From: Streptomyces cyaneus | GTDB lineage: Bacteria; Actinomycetota; Actinomycetes; Streptomycetales; Streptomycetaceae | Direction of reading: 5' to 3' | Length of the DNA stretch: 64,000 bases | Assembly (NCBI RefSeq): GCF_004028635.1 | Contig: NZ_RQJW01000009.1 | Span: forward strand, 352,180-416,179 | Notes under the pieces: model-generated | What the model saw: only the letters and a program-made list of their open reading frames with translations | Told to the model about the DNA's origin: nothing | Database searches by the model: none | Shown here: positions 1-8,073 of the stretch, one piece after another | How the letters are laid out: each line of letters begins with the position of its first letter | How positions within the stretch are numbered: the first letter of the stretch is position 1 | Program-made: the position numbers and the translations under genes

Positions 1-160
1 CGTCGGAGGTTTCGTTGATCTTGAGCATGGCCTCGCGGACGCCCTGCTCCTCGTTGACCTCGGAGTGGAACACCTCGAAGCCGTATGTGGCCCGGTAGAA
101 CTCGACGGTCTTGTCGAGATCGAAACAGGCGATTCCGATGTGGTCGATTCGCGTCAGCAT
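1..160 (-). CDS. mce: methylmalonyl-CoA epimerase, N-terminal part (gene runs off the window)
   Basis: The reverse strand from an ATG at 160 reads MLTRIDHIGIACFDLDKTVE and continues without a stop to the window edge. The opening H-I-G-I-A with a metal-ligand His, followed by a beta-alpha start, is typical of the glyoxalase/VOC fold of methylmalonyl-CoA epimerase, which interconverts the R and S forms of methylmalonyl-CoA. Only about 53 codons are visible, so the active-site Glu and later ligands cannot be checked. It is divergent from the thiolase at 309, and MeaB follows, so this end of the window is an acyl-CoA neighbourhood. Confidence 0.85.
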   Translation of the reverse strand, partial: MLTRIDHIGIACFDLDKTVEFYRATYGFEVFHSEVNEEQGVREAMLKINETSD

Positions 161-308
161 GTTGTTCAGTGCAGCGCTCCCGAGGTGGTTACGCAACGTG
201 CGCGCGATCACACCGACGGCCCGGTGACGGCACGGAGTGCCACTCAGTACATTCGAAGTAAACCCTCGTTCACTCCTCGGCAGTGCAGCCGGAAGGGGAT
301 CGCACCTC

Positions 309-1511
309 ATGTCTGGAACGAACAGCACAACCTCGGTGATCGTCGCGGGCGCCCGTACGCCCATGGGACGGTTGCTGGGCTCGCTGAAGTCCTTCTCGGG
401 AGCCGACCTCGGCGGCTTCGCGATCAAGGCCGCCCTCGACCGTGCGGGGATCGGCGGCGACCAGGTGCAGTACGTGATCATGGGCCAGGTGCTGCAGGCC
501 GGCGCGGGCCAGATCCCGGCCCGCCAGGCAGCCGTGAAGGCCGGCATCCCGATGAACGTCCCGGCGCTCACCATCAACAAGGTGTGTCTGTCCGGCCTCG
601 ACGCCATCGCCCTCGCGGACCAGCTGATCCGCGCCGGCGAGTTCGACGTGATCGTCGCGGGCGGCCAGGAGTCCATGACCAACGCCCCGCACCTGCTGCC
701 GAAGTCCCGCGAGGGCTTCAAGTACGGCGCGGTCGAGATGATCGACGCGATGGCGTACGACGGTCTGACCGACTCCTTCGAGGGCATCGCCATGGGCGAG
801 TCGACGGAGAAGCACAACACCCGCCTCGGCATCCAGCGTCCCGAGCAGGACGAGATCGCCGCCCTGTCCCACCAGCGGGCCGCGGCCGCGCAGAAGAACG
901 GCATCTTCGAGGCCGAGATCACCCCGGTCGAGATCCCGCAGCGCAAGGGCGAGCCGGTCGTCTTCAGCAAGGACGAGGGCATCCGCGCGGAGACCACGGC
1001 GGAGTCGCTGGGCAAGCTGCGTCCCGCCTTCTCGCGGGACGGCACGATCACGGCGGGTTCGGCGTCGCAGATCTCGGACGGCGCCGCCGCGGTCGTCGTC
1101 ATGAGCAAGGCCAAGGCGCTGGAGCTCGGCCTGGACTGGATCGCCGAGATCGGCGCCCACGGCAATGTGGCGGGTCCGGACAACAGCCTCCAGTCCCAGC
1201 CCTCCAACGCCATCCTGCACGCCCTGAAGAAGGAGGGCCTGGAGGTCTCCGACCTCGACCTGATCGAGATCAACGAGGCCTTCGCCGCCGTCGCGGTGCA
1301 GTCAATGAAGGACCTCGGAGTGTCATCGGAAAAGGTGAACGTCAACGGCGGAGCCATCGCCCTGGGTCACCCGATCGGTATGTCGGGTGCGCGGCTCGTT
1401 CTGCACCTGGCCCTGGAGCTGAAGCGGCGGGGCGGCGGCGTGGGCGCGGCCGCGCTGTGCGGTGGCGGCGGCCAGGGTGACGCGCTGATCGTGCGGGTAC
1501 CCAAGGCCTGA
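309..1511 (+). CDS. acetyl-CoA C-acetyltransferase (thiolase)
   Basis: A 400-residue thiolase that condenses or cleaves acetoacetyl-CoA. I chose the ATG at 309 because it has a GGAAGGGGA ribosome site just upstream and gives the family N-terminus (SVIVAGARTPMGR); the frame is open further upstream but without thiolase features. The nucleophilic Cys is at about residue 93 in NKVCLSGLDAI, the usual NKVCGSGL motif with G replaced by L. The GGAIALGHPIGMSGAR block and the C-terminal ALCGGGGQGDA Cys loop are both present. It lies divergent from the epimerase gene and 22 bp ahead of meaB, which suggests a small acyl-CoA operon. Substrate chain length is not certain from sequence alone. Confidence 0.93.
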   Translation: MSGTNSTTSVIVAGARTPMGRLLGSLKSFSGADLGGFAIKAALDRAGIGGDQVQYVIMGQVLQAGAGQIPARQAAVKAGIPMNVPALTINKVCLSGLDAIALADQLIRAGEFDVIVAGGQESMTNAPHLLPKSREGFKYGAVEMIDAMAYDGLTDSFEGIAMGESTEKHNTRLGIQRPEQDEIAALSHQRAAAAQKNGIFEAEITPVEIPQRKGEPVVFSKDEGIRAETTAESLGKLRPAFSRDGTITAGSASQISDGAAAVVVMSKAKALELGLDWIAEIGAHGNVAGPDNSLQSQPSNAILHALKKEGLEVSDLDLIEINEAFAAVAVQSMKDLGVSSEKVNVNGGAIALGHPIGMSGARLVLHLALELKRRGGGVGAAALCGGGGQGDALIVRVPKA

Positions 1512-1533
1512 GTTCTCTTTGTAGGACCTCTCT

Positions 1534-2505
1534 GTGAACGGAGCTGTGATGCAGGACGTCTCCACCCTGGTGGCCCAGGCCAGGGAAGGCCGGCCGCGGG
1601 CCGTGGCCCGGCTGATCTCCCTGGTGGAGGGGGCGTCCCCGCAGCTGCGGGAGGTCATGGCGACGCTGGCCCCGCTGACGGGCAACGCGTACGTGGTGGG
1701 GTTGACGGGCTCACCGGGTGTCGGCAAGTCCACCTCGACCTCGGCGCTGGTGACGGCGTACCGAAAGCAGGGCAAGCGGGTCGGCGTCCTGGCCGTCGAC
1801 CCGTCCTCGCCCTTCTCCGGCGGCGCCCTGCTCGGCGACCGCGTCCGGATGTCGGAGCACGCCTCCGACCCCGGCGTCTACATCCGCTCGATGGCGACGC
1901 GCGGCCACCTGGGCGGTTTGGCCTGGGCCGCCCCGCAGGCGATCCGCGTCCTGGACGCGGCGGGCTGCGACGTGATCCTGGTCGAGACGGTGGGTGTGGG
2001 CCAGTCGGAGGTGGAGATCGCCTCCCAGGCCGACACCTCGGTGGTGTTGCTGGCGCCGGGGATGGGCGACGGCATCCAGGCCGCGAAGGCGGGCATCCTG
2101 GAGATCGGCGACGTGTACGTCGTCAACAAGGCCGACCGCGACGGCGCCGACGCCACGGCCCGCGAGCTCAACCACATGCTGGGCCTCGGCGAGTCCCGCG
2201 GTCCCGGCGACTGGCGCCCCCCGATCGTCAAGACGGTCGCCGCACGCGCCGAGGGCGTCGACGAGGTCGTGGAAGCGCTGGAGAAGCACCGCGCCTGGAT
2301 GGAGGAGCGCGGAGTCCTCACGGAACGCCGCCGCGCCCGCGCCGCCCGCGAGGTCGAGACCATCGCCGTCACCGCCCTGCGCGAACGCATCGCCGACCTG
2401 CACGGCGACCGCCGCCTCGGCGCACTGGCGGAGAAGATCGTCGCCGGCGAACTGGACCCGTACCGTGCGGCGGACGAGCTGGTGGCGGGTCTCACCCAGA
2501 CCTGA
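1534..2505 (+). CDS. meaB: methylmalonyl-CoA mutase-associated GTPase MeaB
   Basis: MeaB is a G3E P-loop GTPase that protects and reloads B12-dependent acyl-CoA mutases. The protein (323 aa) has the P-loop GSPGVGKST at about residues 59-67, the switch segment DPSSPFSGGALLGDRVRM, the metal-binding Asp/Glu stretch DVILVETVGVGQSE, and the base-recognition motif VNKAD. The GTG at 1534 gives the longest form. An in-frame ATG at 1549, preceded by GGAG, is an equally good start. It follows the thiolase by 22 bp. The likely client in this window is the isobutyryl-CoA mutase large subunit at 22438, although other mutases elsewhere could also be served. Confidence 0.93.
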   Translation: MNGAVMQDVSTLVAQAREGRPRAVARLISLVEGASPQLREVMATLAPLTGNAYVVGLTGSPGVGKSTSTSALVTAYRKQGKRVGVLAVDPSSPFSGGALLGDRVRMSEHASDPGVYIRSMATRGHLGGLAWAAPQAIRVLDAAGCDVILVETVGVGQSEVEIASQADTSVVLLAPGMGDGIQAAKAGILEIGDVYVVNKADRDGADATARELNHMLGLGESRGPGDWRPPIVKTVAARAEGVDEVVEALEKHRAWMEERGVLTERRRARAAREVETIAVTALRERIADLHGDRRLGALAEKIVAGELDPYRAADELVAGLTQT

Positions 2506-3285
2506 GAGCCCTGCACCGCCCTGCTTTGCGCTCGGCGCGCTTGGCGAGGGCGGACGGCCCGCGGGTGCGGCCGGGGGTGGTGCGTGCGGGTGGCCGCGAG
2601 CGCGGGCTTGCATGCGTCGGGGTCCTTTCAGGTGTGCGGTCCCGGGTGGGCGTTGGCGGGTGGGGTGAGACCTGTTCGCGTGGCCGTACTCGGGTGGCCG
2701 TCTTGCGGGTGGGGGCAGTTCGTGCGGTTGGCTGCGGGCCGGCGGGGGTGTGGGTTGACGTCCCTTGCGAGGCTGCTGGCTGCAGGCGCGGGGCTCGTGG
2801 GGGCGTCAGCGTCCCTTCGGCCAGCTGGTCCCGAGCGCCGGCTTGCATGCGTCGCGGTCCCTTCAGACATGCGGCCCCGCGTGGGGGTTCGCCGGGGTTG
2901 GCCGAGGGGCGGCGGGGTAGGTCGGCGTCCGATGTGAGGCTGTCGGCTGCAGGTGTGGGGCTCGTCAGCGGGCTTCGGCTCGTCGGTCCCGCGCGGGCGG
3001 CACGCGGTTCGGTGGGGCACTTGCGCGGAGTTGGCTCGTGGGTGTGTGGGGCAGGCCGTCGCGCGTGGGGCTGGTGGATTCCGGAGTAGGGCTGGCAGGG
3101 CCTTCGGGGTAGTCGGCTTCCGGGCATTCTGCGTGGTCAACTTCCGCTTCCCGCTGCTAGGTTGAACCGCATGTATCTCCTCTTGGCATAGGGCACGCCT
3201 TGCCCGCGCGCGGTGGACGGCCGGTCGGTCGTGACCGGCGCGGCGATCAGGTGTCCCCTTTTTCGCCTCGAGTCGAGGAACTTCC
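2506..3285 (+). other. 780-bp gene-free region with decayed GC-rich repeats
   Basis: I see no credible gene here. Open frames exist only because of the base composition, and their translations are Gly/Arg/Val rich without motifs. The stretch carries degenerate repeats. GGCTTGCATGCGTCG plus about 25 further matching bases occurs near 2605 and again near 2839, and a block starting GAGGCTG..GGCTGCAGG occurs near 2768 and 2935. The right-hand end (about 3150-3285) is less G-biased and probably holds the promoter of the MFS gene. Confidence 0.6.
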
Positions 3286-4551
3286 GTGTCTTCCACGTCT
3301 GTCGTGCGGCCTTCGTATGCCGCCGTTCTGCGGATCCCGTACGCCCGCAACACCTTCGCCGCCGCCCTGCTCGGCAGGCTGTCGTACGGCGTCGTCCCGC
3401 TGGCCGTGATGCTCGCCGTGACCCGGGCCTCCGGGTCGTACGCGGTGGCGGGCGTCGTGATGGCGCTGTTCTCGGGGACCAGCGTCTTTCTGTCGCCCGC
3501 GAGGGCGGCCCTGATCGATCGGTTCGGGCCGCGCCGGGCGCTCGTGCCGATGGTCGCGGCCTATACCGCGCTGCTCGGGCTGTTGACGGTGATCGTCTGG
3601 CGGCCGGGGGTCGCCTCGCCGCTCGTGCTGGGCGCCGTGACCGCCGCCGCGGGCGCCTGCACTCCGCCGCTGGGGCCCACCATGCGGGCCGTGTGGGGCA
3701 GGATCGCCGGCGACCGGGCGTTGGTGCAGCGCGCCTACAGCCTGGACGCCGTCGCAGAGGAACTGCTCTTCGTCTCGGGGCCGTTGCTGGTCGGCGTGCT
3801 CGTCGGGTTCGCTCCGCCCGCGCTCGGGATCGCCGTCGGGGCGGTGCTGATCGCGGCGGGCACCGCGGGGTTCGTGTCGTCGCCCGTGGTGCGGGACCTG
3901 ACGCCCGGCGCCGGGGAGGCCAAGCCGCGCGGCAGGAGTCGGCGTCGGGTGCTGCGCGGGCTCGGGCGGCCCGTGATCGCCGCCGCGGGCGTCGGGCTCG
4001 CGCTGGGCGCCGTCGAGCTGCTGGTCGTGGCGTTCACCGAAGGGCGCGGCCACGGCAGTGACAGCGTGGCCTGGGTGCTGGCCGCCCTGTCGGCCGGAAG
4101 CGCCGTCGGCGGGCTCGCCAACGGGGCCGTCGCGTGGCGTATTTCGGCAGGGCTGCGGCTCCCGTTGCTGGCCGCAGGGCTGGGGCTGGCCCTGCTCGGC
4201 GCGGGGTTGGCCCCGGGCCTCGGCACGCTCGCGTCGGCCATGGCGGTCGCCGGGCTCTTCGTGGCCCCGGCCATCACCACCGCGTACCTCATCGCCGACG
4301 AGGCCGCCGCGCCCGAGGCCCGGGTCCAGGCCGGGGCCTGGGTGAACACGGCCGTCAACGCCGGGGGTACGGCGGGCACCGCGGTCGCCGGGGTGCTGGT
4401 CGGACGGCTGTCGACGGGGTGGTGTTTCGCCGTGACCGGCGCGGTGGCGCTGCTCGCGGCCGTGGCAGTGGCGAGGGGCGCCACCCGTGACGGGGGCGCC
4501 CCTGAGGAAGCGGAGGAGATGCGGGACGGGGGTGCCGTCCAGGAGGCCTGA
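3286..4551 (+). CDS. MFS transporter
   Basis: A 421-residue hydrophobic protein with about twelve predicted membrane helices and the layout of a major facilitator exporter. The basic loop after helix 2 (ALIDRFGPRRAL) is a degenerate MFS motif A. A charged cytoplasmic loop near residue 205 (GEAKPRGRSRRR) separates the two six-helix halves. The GTG at 3286 is preceded by GAGGAAC. No substrate can be inferred, and the tail is acidic. The gene ends 2 bp from the stop of the convergent PepSY gene. Confidence 0.85.
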   Translation: MSSTSVVRPSYAAVLRIPYARNTFAAALLGRLSYGVVPLAVMLAVTRASGSYAVAGVVMALFSGTSVFLSPARAALIDRFGPRRALVPMVAAYTALLGLLTVIVWRPGVASPLVLGAVTAAAGACTPPLGPTMRAVWGRIAGDRALVQRAYSLDAVAEELLFVSGPLLVGVLVGFAPPALGIAVGAVLIAAGTAGFVSSPVVRDLTPGAGEAKPRGRSRRRVLRGLGRPVIAAAGVGLALGAVELLVVAFTEGRGHGSDSVAWVLAALSAGSAVGGLANGAVAWRISAGLRLPLLAAGLGLALLGAGLAPGLGTLASAMAVAGLFVAPAITTAYLIADEAAAPEARVQAGAWVNTAVNAGGTAGTAVAGVLVGRLSTGWCFAVTGAVALLAAVAVARGATRDGGAPEEAEEMRDGGAVQEA

Positions 4552-4553
4552 GG

Positions 4554-5183
4554 TCAGGCGTCGTCACCGTCGCGGTCGTCCTGGTCGTCGTCGTGGTCCT
4601 GGGTGACCTTGCCCGTCTTGAGGTCGACCTTCCACTCGCCCTTCGTGGTCTCCACGCTCCAGGCCGCCGGACCGTCGTCGTCCAGGTCGACGTCGGTGAC
4701 GGTGCCCTTCGCCGCCGCGGCCTGGGCGGCCTCGCGGGCGTCCACGCCCGCGCCCTTCAGCGCGGCGAGGTCCTCGCGGCCGTCGTTGTCGTCGTCGGCG
4801 TCGCGCTGGGCGCCGAGGACCTTGCCGGTGCTCGGGGAGACCGAGACGGTGTACTCGGTGCCGTCGGACTTCACGACGTCCACGTCCCAGGCGTCCTTGC
4901 CGTCGTCGTCCAGGTCGGCGGCGACGGCCGTGCCCGGTGTGTGCTTCAGCGCGGCCGCGATCGCGTCGGCGGCGGTGACCTTGGAGGCGGCGGCTGCCGA
5001 ACGGGCCTCGGTGGCGTCGTCGTCGGTGGCGTCGTCCGCGTCATCCCGGTCGTCGGCGACCCGGACGTTCGACTGCTGCTGCGTGGGCGCGCTGTCGTCG
5101 TCACCGGACGCGTAGGCCGCGACGGTGCCGCCTCCGATCAGTGCCGCGGCGGCGACGGTGGCGATGACGATGTTGCGCTTCAT
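4554..5183 (-). CDS. secreted PepSY-domain protein
   Basis: This 209-residue exported protein starts with a signal peptide (MKRNIVIATVAAAALIGGG). An acidic linker rich in Asp and Ala follows, and then two PepSY repeats (about residues 75-135 and 145-200), each with the DLDDDG..AW.V pattern and a GKV turn. I chose the ATG at 5183 because it has a GGGAGGGA ribosome site; an upstream in-frame ATG at 5213 lacks one. PepSY proteins are thought to inhibit peptidases or sense at the cell surface. The gene is divergent from an OmpR-type two-component system, an arrangement common in Streptomyces, so it is probably a target of that system. Regulation is inferred from context and from the repeats in the shared upstream region. 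Confidence 0.85.
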   Translation of the reverse strand: MKRNIVIATVAAAALIGGGTVAAYASGDDDSAPTQQQSNVRVADDRDDADDATDDDATEARSAAAASKVTAADAIAAALKHTPGTAVAADLDDDGKDAWDVDVVKSDGTEYTVSVSPSTGKVLGAQRDADDDNDGREDLAALKGAGVDAREAAQAAAAKGTVTDVDLDDDGPAAWSVETTKGEWKVDLKTGKVTQDHDDDQDDRDGDDA

Positions 5184-5220
5184 GGGGTTCCCTCCCGGGT
5201 CGTTGCGGTTCACAGCGTTC

Positions 5221-5270
5221 CGTGCGGCTTCGTGCCGCTTCGTGTCGCTTCGTGTCGCTTCGTTTCGACG
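5221..5270 (+). repeat. 10-bp tandem repeats between PepSY gene and response regulator
   Basis: About five consecutive 10-bp units based on CGTGTCGCTT (variants CGTGCGGCTT, CGTGCCGCTT, CGTGTCGCTT twice, CGTTTCGACG) fill 5221-5270. A 10-bp period places each copy on the same face of the helix. They lie 38 bp upstream of the PepSY start, within its probable leader or promoter. Confidence 0.8.
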
Positions 5271-5304
5271 GGAACCAATCTGCCGAAGCGACGCTGAGAG
5301 GAAC

Positions 5305-5330
5305 CTGAAGCCCCCTGAAGAGATCTTCAG
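5305..5330 (+). promoter_or_regulatory. candidate response-regulator binding site (CTGAAG array)
   Basis: CTGAAG at 5305 and 5315 and its complement CTTCAG at 5325 sit exactly 10 bp apart. The last two form a near-perfect palindrome, CTGAAGAGATCTTCAG. Direct hexamer repeats with a 10-11 bp period are the normal target of OmpR-family dimers, and the site is 24 bp upstream of the regulator's own start codon. Autoregulation and control of the divergent PepSY gene are inferred. Confidence 0.55.
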
Positions 5331-5353
5331 CTCCGCTTTGCCAGTCTTTACGC

Positions 5354-6031
5354 ATGCGCCTGTTGATCGTGGAGGACGAGAAGCGGCTGGCCCTGTCGCT
5401 CGCCAAGGGCCTGACGGCCGAGGGGTACGCCGTGGACGTCGTCCACGACGGCCGGGAAGGGCTCTACCGGGCCTCGGAGGGGTCGTACGACCTCGTGATC
5501 CTCGACATCATGCTGCCCGGCATGAACGGCTACCGCGTCTGCGCCGCCCTGCGTGCCGCCGGTCACGACGTGCCGATCCTGATGCTCACCGCCAAGGACG
5601 GCGAGTACGACGAGGCCGAGGGGCTGGACACCGGCGCCGACGACTACCTCACCAAGCCGTTCTCGTACGTCGTCCTCGTCGCCCGCGTCAAGGCGCTGCT
5701 GCGGCGCGGGGGACAGGGCGCCGGGGCCTCTCCCGTGCACGTCCACGGTGACCTCAAGGTCGACACCGCCGCCCGCCGTGTCTTCCTCGGCGACGACGAA
5801 GTGACCCTCACCGCCAAGGAGTTCGCGGTCCTGGAGCAACTCGTGGTGCGGGCCGGGGAGGTGGTGTCCAAGGCGGAGATCCTGGAGCACGTCTGGGACT
5901 TCGCGTACGAGGGCGATCCGAACATCGTCGAGGTGTACGTCAGCACCCTGCGGCGCAAGCTGCGCGCCGGGCTCATCCGGACGGTGAGGGGCGCCGGTTA
6001 CCGGCTGGAGAGAGTGGAGGCCGCGCGATGA
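5354..6031 (+). CDS. OmpR-family response regulator
   Basis: A 225-residue DNA-binding regulator. The N-terminal receiver domain has the acidic pocket VEDE, the phospho-acceptor Asp in LVILDIMLPG, the Thr in MLTAKD and the Lys in LTKPFSY. The C-terminal winged-helix domain (about residues 130-220) contains EFAVLEQL and the recognition-helix region VEVYVSTLRRKL. The stop codon overlaps the sensor kinase start by 4 bp (ATGA), so the two are translationally coupled. The CTGAAG array just upstream suggests autoregulation. The signal is unknown; the divergent PepSY gene is the most likely neighbouring target. Confidence 0.95.
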   Translation: MRLLIVEDEKRLALSLAKGLTAEGYAVDVVHDGREGLYRASEGSYDLVILDIMLPGMNGYRVCAALRAAGHDVPILMLTAKDGEYDEAEGLDTGADDYLTKPFSYVVLVARVKALLRRGGQGAGASPVHVHGDLKVDTAARRVFLGDDEVTLTAKEFAVLEQLVVRAGEVVSKAEILEHVWDFAYEGDPNIVEVYVSTLRRKLRAGLIRTVRGAGYRLERVEAAR

Positions 6032-7473
6032 GAGGCCGCCTCTTCGGCTCCGTCCGGTCCCGGGCGACGCTGGCCGCCACCCTCGTGGTCGCCGTGGCGC
6101 TGGTCGCGGCCGGGACCGCCGTACTGCTGTCGCTCCGGTCCAACCTGGTCGGACAGGCCGGCACGGAGGCGGAACACACCGCACGGGCTGTCGCCACCGA
6201 CATCGCGATCAAGAGGCCTGACCAACCGCTGTCGGTGGACAAGGACGAACCCGTCCAGATCGTCGACGAGAACAACAACTTGCTCGCGGCCAGCGAGGAC
6301 TTGGAGCGGATCAGCGGCACGGGCACCGACGCGGTGCGGCCACAGCCGCAGACCTCGCCCGGTGGGGCCGGCAGCGGTGAGGACTCCGACGACGACGCGG
6401 ACGACGACTCCGCCCTGGAGCCGGGCGAGATCAGCGACCACACCACCTTCACCAGCGGCACCGCCACACTCGACGGCGAGAGCGACGACTACCGCTTCGC
6501 CAAGGTCCACGTCGAGGTCGAGGGCAGGGGCACGCTCACCGTGTACGCGGGCGCCCCGCTCTCCGCCGAACAGGGCGCCGTCAGGACGGCGCTGACCGTC
6601 ATGCTGATCGGCTTCCCGCTGCTGCTCGGTGTCGTCGCGGCCGTCACCTGGCTGGTCACCCGGCGCGCCCTGCGCCCGGTCGAGGGCATCCGCAGCGAGA
6701 TGGCCGCGATCACCGCCTCCGAGGACCTCGCGCGCCGCGTACCGGTGCCGGACACGCACGACGAGGTCGCCCACCTCGCGCTGACCACGAACGAGACGCT
6801 GGCGGCCCTGCAGACCTCGGTGGAACGTCAGCGCCGCTTCGTCGCCGACGCCTCGCACGAGCTGCGCAGCCCGATCGCGTCCCTGCGCACCCAACTCGAA
6901 GTGGGTGCCGCACACCCCGAGTTGCTGGACCTCGACGGCGCCGTGGAGGACACCGTACGACTGCAGGGCCTGGCCGCCGACCTGCTGCTGCTGGCCCGCC
7001 TGGACGCGGGGGAGCGGCCCGGTGAGACGCGGTTCGACCTCGGCGCGCTGGCCCGCGAGGAGGCCGAGGGGCGGGCCGGTGTGACGGTTCAGGCGCAGGT
7101 CGTGGAGGTGGCCGGGTCGCGGGGGCAGGTGGGGCGGGTGCTCACCAACCTGCTGGACAACGCCCAGCGGCACGCCCGCTCGGCGGTCACTGTGACCGTC
7201 CGGCGGGAGGAGAAGCGGGAGGAGAAGGGGGAGGGCGCCTGGGCCGTCGTGGCCGTCGCGGACGACGGGGACGGGGTGGCCGAGGCGGACCGGGAGCGGA
7301 TCTTCGAGCGGTTCGTACGGCTCGACGAGGCCCGCAGCCGCGACGACGGTGGCGCCGGGCTGGGCCTGGCCATCGCCCGCGACGTGGCCGTACGGCACGG
7401 TGGCACGCTCGGCGTGGGCCGGGCGCCGGCGGGCGGAGCCCTGTTCGAACTCCGCCTGCCGCAGGCTCAGTAG
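6028..7473 (+). CDS. sensor histidine kinase
   Basis: A 481-residue membrane kinase that pairs with the upstream regulator. An N-terminal membrane helix (about 15-37) precedes an extracytoplasmic segment with a very acidic Asp/Ser stretch near residue 115. A second helix (about 190-215) leads into a HAMP linker (RRALRPVEGIRSEM). The H-box is DASHELRSPIASL, the N-box LTNLLDNAQRHA, followed by DDGDGV and the G-box GAGLGLAI. The ATG overlaps the regulator stop. The acidic sensor region could bind cations or an envelope ligand, but this is only a guess. Confidence 0.94.
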   Translation: MRGRLFGSVRSRATLAATLVVAVALVAAGTAVLLSLRSNLVGQAGTEAEHTARAVATDIAIKRPDQPLSVDKDEPVQIVDENNNLLAASEDLERISGTGTDAVRPQPQTSPGGAGSGEDSDDDADDDSALEPGEISDHTTFTSGTATLDGESDDYRFAKVHVEVEGRGTLTVYAGAPLSAEQGAVRTALTVMLIGFPLLLGVVAAVTWLVTRRALRPVEGIRSEMAAITASEDLARRVPVPDTHDEVAHLALTTNETLAALQTSVERQRRFVADASHELRSPIASLRTQLEVGAAHPELLDLDGAVEDTVRLQGLAADLLLLARLDAGERPGETRFDLGALAREEAEGRAGVTVQAQVVEVAGSRGQVGRVLTNLLDNAQRHARSAVTVTVRREEKREEKGEGAWAVVAVADDGDGVAEADRERIFERFVRLDEARSRDDGGAGLGLAIARDVAVRHGGTLGVGRAPAGGALFELRLPQAQ

Positions 7474-7495
7474 GTACCGAGCGGGTCCGCCCGGG

Positions 7496-7972
7496 TCACG
7501 GGCGTCCCCGCTGACCGCGCAGGTGCTCCGCGATCGGCTTGAGGGCCTTGTCGAGCTCCGTCAGGGACTCGGGGGGCAGCAGATCGATGAAGTGCCTGCG
7601 CACGGACGCCACATGGTGCGGCGCGACCTTCTTCATCGTCTCCATGCCGTGCTCGGTGAGCACGGCGTAGAGCCCGCGGCGGTCGGACTCGCAGTTCTCC
7701 CGCCGGACCAGGTTCGCGTTCTCCATCCGGGTGATCTGGTGGGAGAGGCGGCTCTTGGACTGGAGGGTGGCCGACGCGAGGTCGCTCATCCGCATCCGGA
7801 CGTCCTCCGACTCGGAGAGATTCACCAGGATCTCGTAGTCGTTCATTGTCAGGCCGAACGGCTGCAGGTCCCTTTCGAGCTGGTAGGTCAACAGCCTGTT
7901 GACCTCCAGGTGGGTGCGCCAGGCGCACTGCTCCGCATCGGTCAGCCAGCGGGTGGCCGTCTCGGTCTCCAT
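7496..7972 (-). CDS. MarR-family transcriptional regulator
   Basis: A 158-residue winged-helix repressor-type protein. It has the MarR pattern: an N-terminal dimer helix, a recognition region around LASATLQSKSRLSHQITRME, the wing with D-R-R-G-L (CESDRRGLYAVLTEHG), and a C-terminal dimer helix. It starts with ATG at 7972 and ends 22 bp from the convergent kinase gene. The ligand and targets are unknown. An inverted-repeat-rich spacer (8021-8057) lies upstream of it and may be its operator, the end of the AIM24 operon, or both. Confidence 0.9.
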   Translation of the reverse strand: METETATRWLTDAEQCAWRTHLEVNRLLTYQLERDLQPFGLTMNDYEILVNLSESEDVRMRMSDLASATLQSKSRLSHQITRMENANLVRRENCESDRRGLYAVLTEHGMETMKKVAPHHVASVRRHFIDLLPPESLTELDKALKPIAEHLRGQRGRP

Positions 7973-8020
7973 AAATGAAGTCTACCTAAAATGTTGAAAG
8001 GCGAACTAGTGAGGGTTTTC

Positions 8021-8057
8021 TGTGACACATCTGTGTGCGCACACGTTCGATGTCACA
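8021..8057. terminator. nested palindrome between AIM24 operon and MarR gene
   Basis: Outer arms TGTGACA (8021-8027) and TGTCACA (8051-8057) enclose the 12-bp perfect palindrome GTGTGCGCACAC (8033-8044), with nearly the same centre. It begins 17 bp past the AIM24 stop, as expected of a terminator, but its symmetry and position upstream of marR would also fit an operator. Confidence 0.5.
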
Positions 8058-8073
8058 CTCCGCAGACTACCGC

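Noticed and set aside
65..1480. A 471-codon open frame overlapping the thiolase gene
   Set aside because: Its translation is Arg/Gly/Pro rich with no motifs, and it lies in the shadow of a clear thiolase in another frame.
2526..3089. Open frames in the 2.5-3.1 kb gap that could be called hypothetical genes
   Set aside because: Low-complexity Gly/Arg/Val translations, repeats across frames, no good ribosome site and no third-position bias I can trust.
5221..5270. CRISPR-like repeats
   Set aside because: The units are 10 bp and directly adjacent, with no unique spacers.
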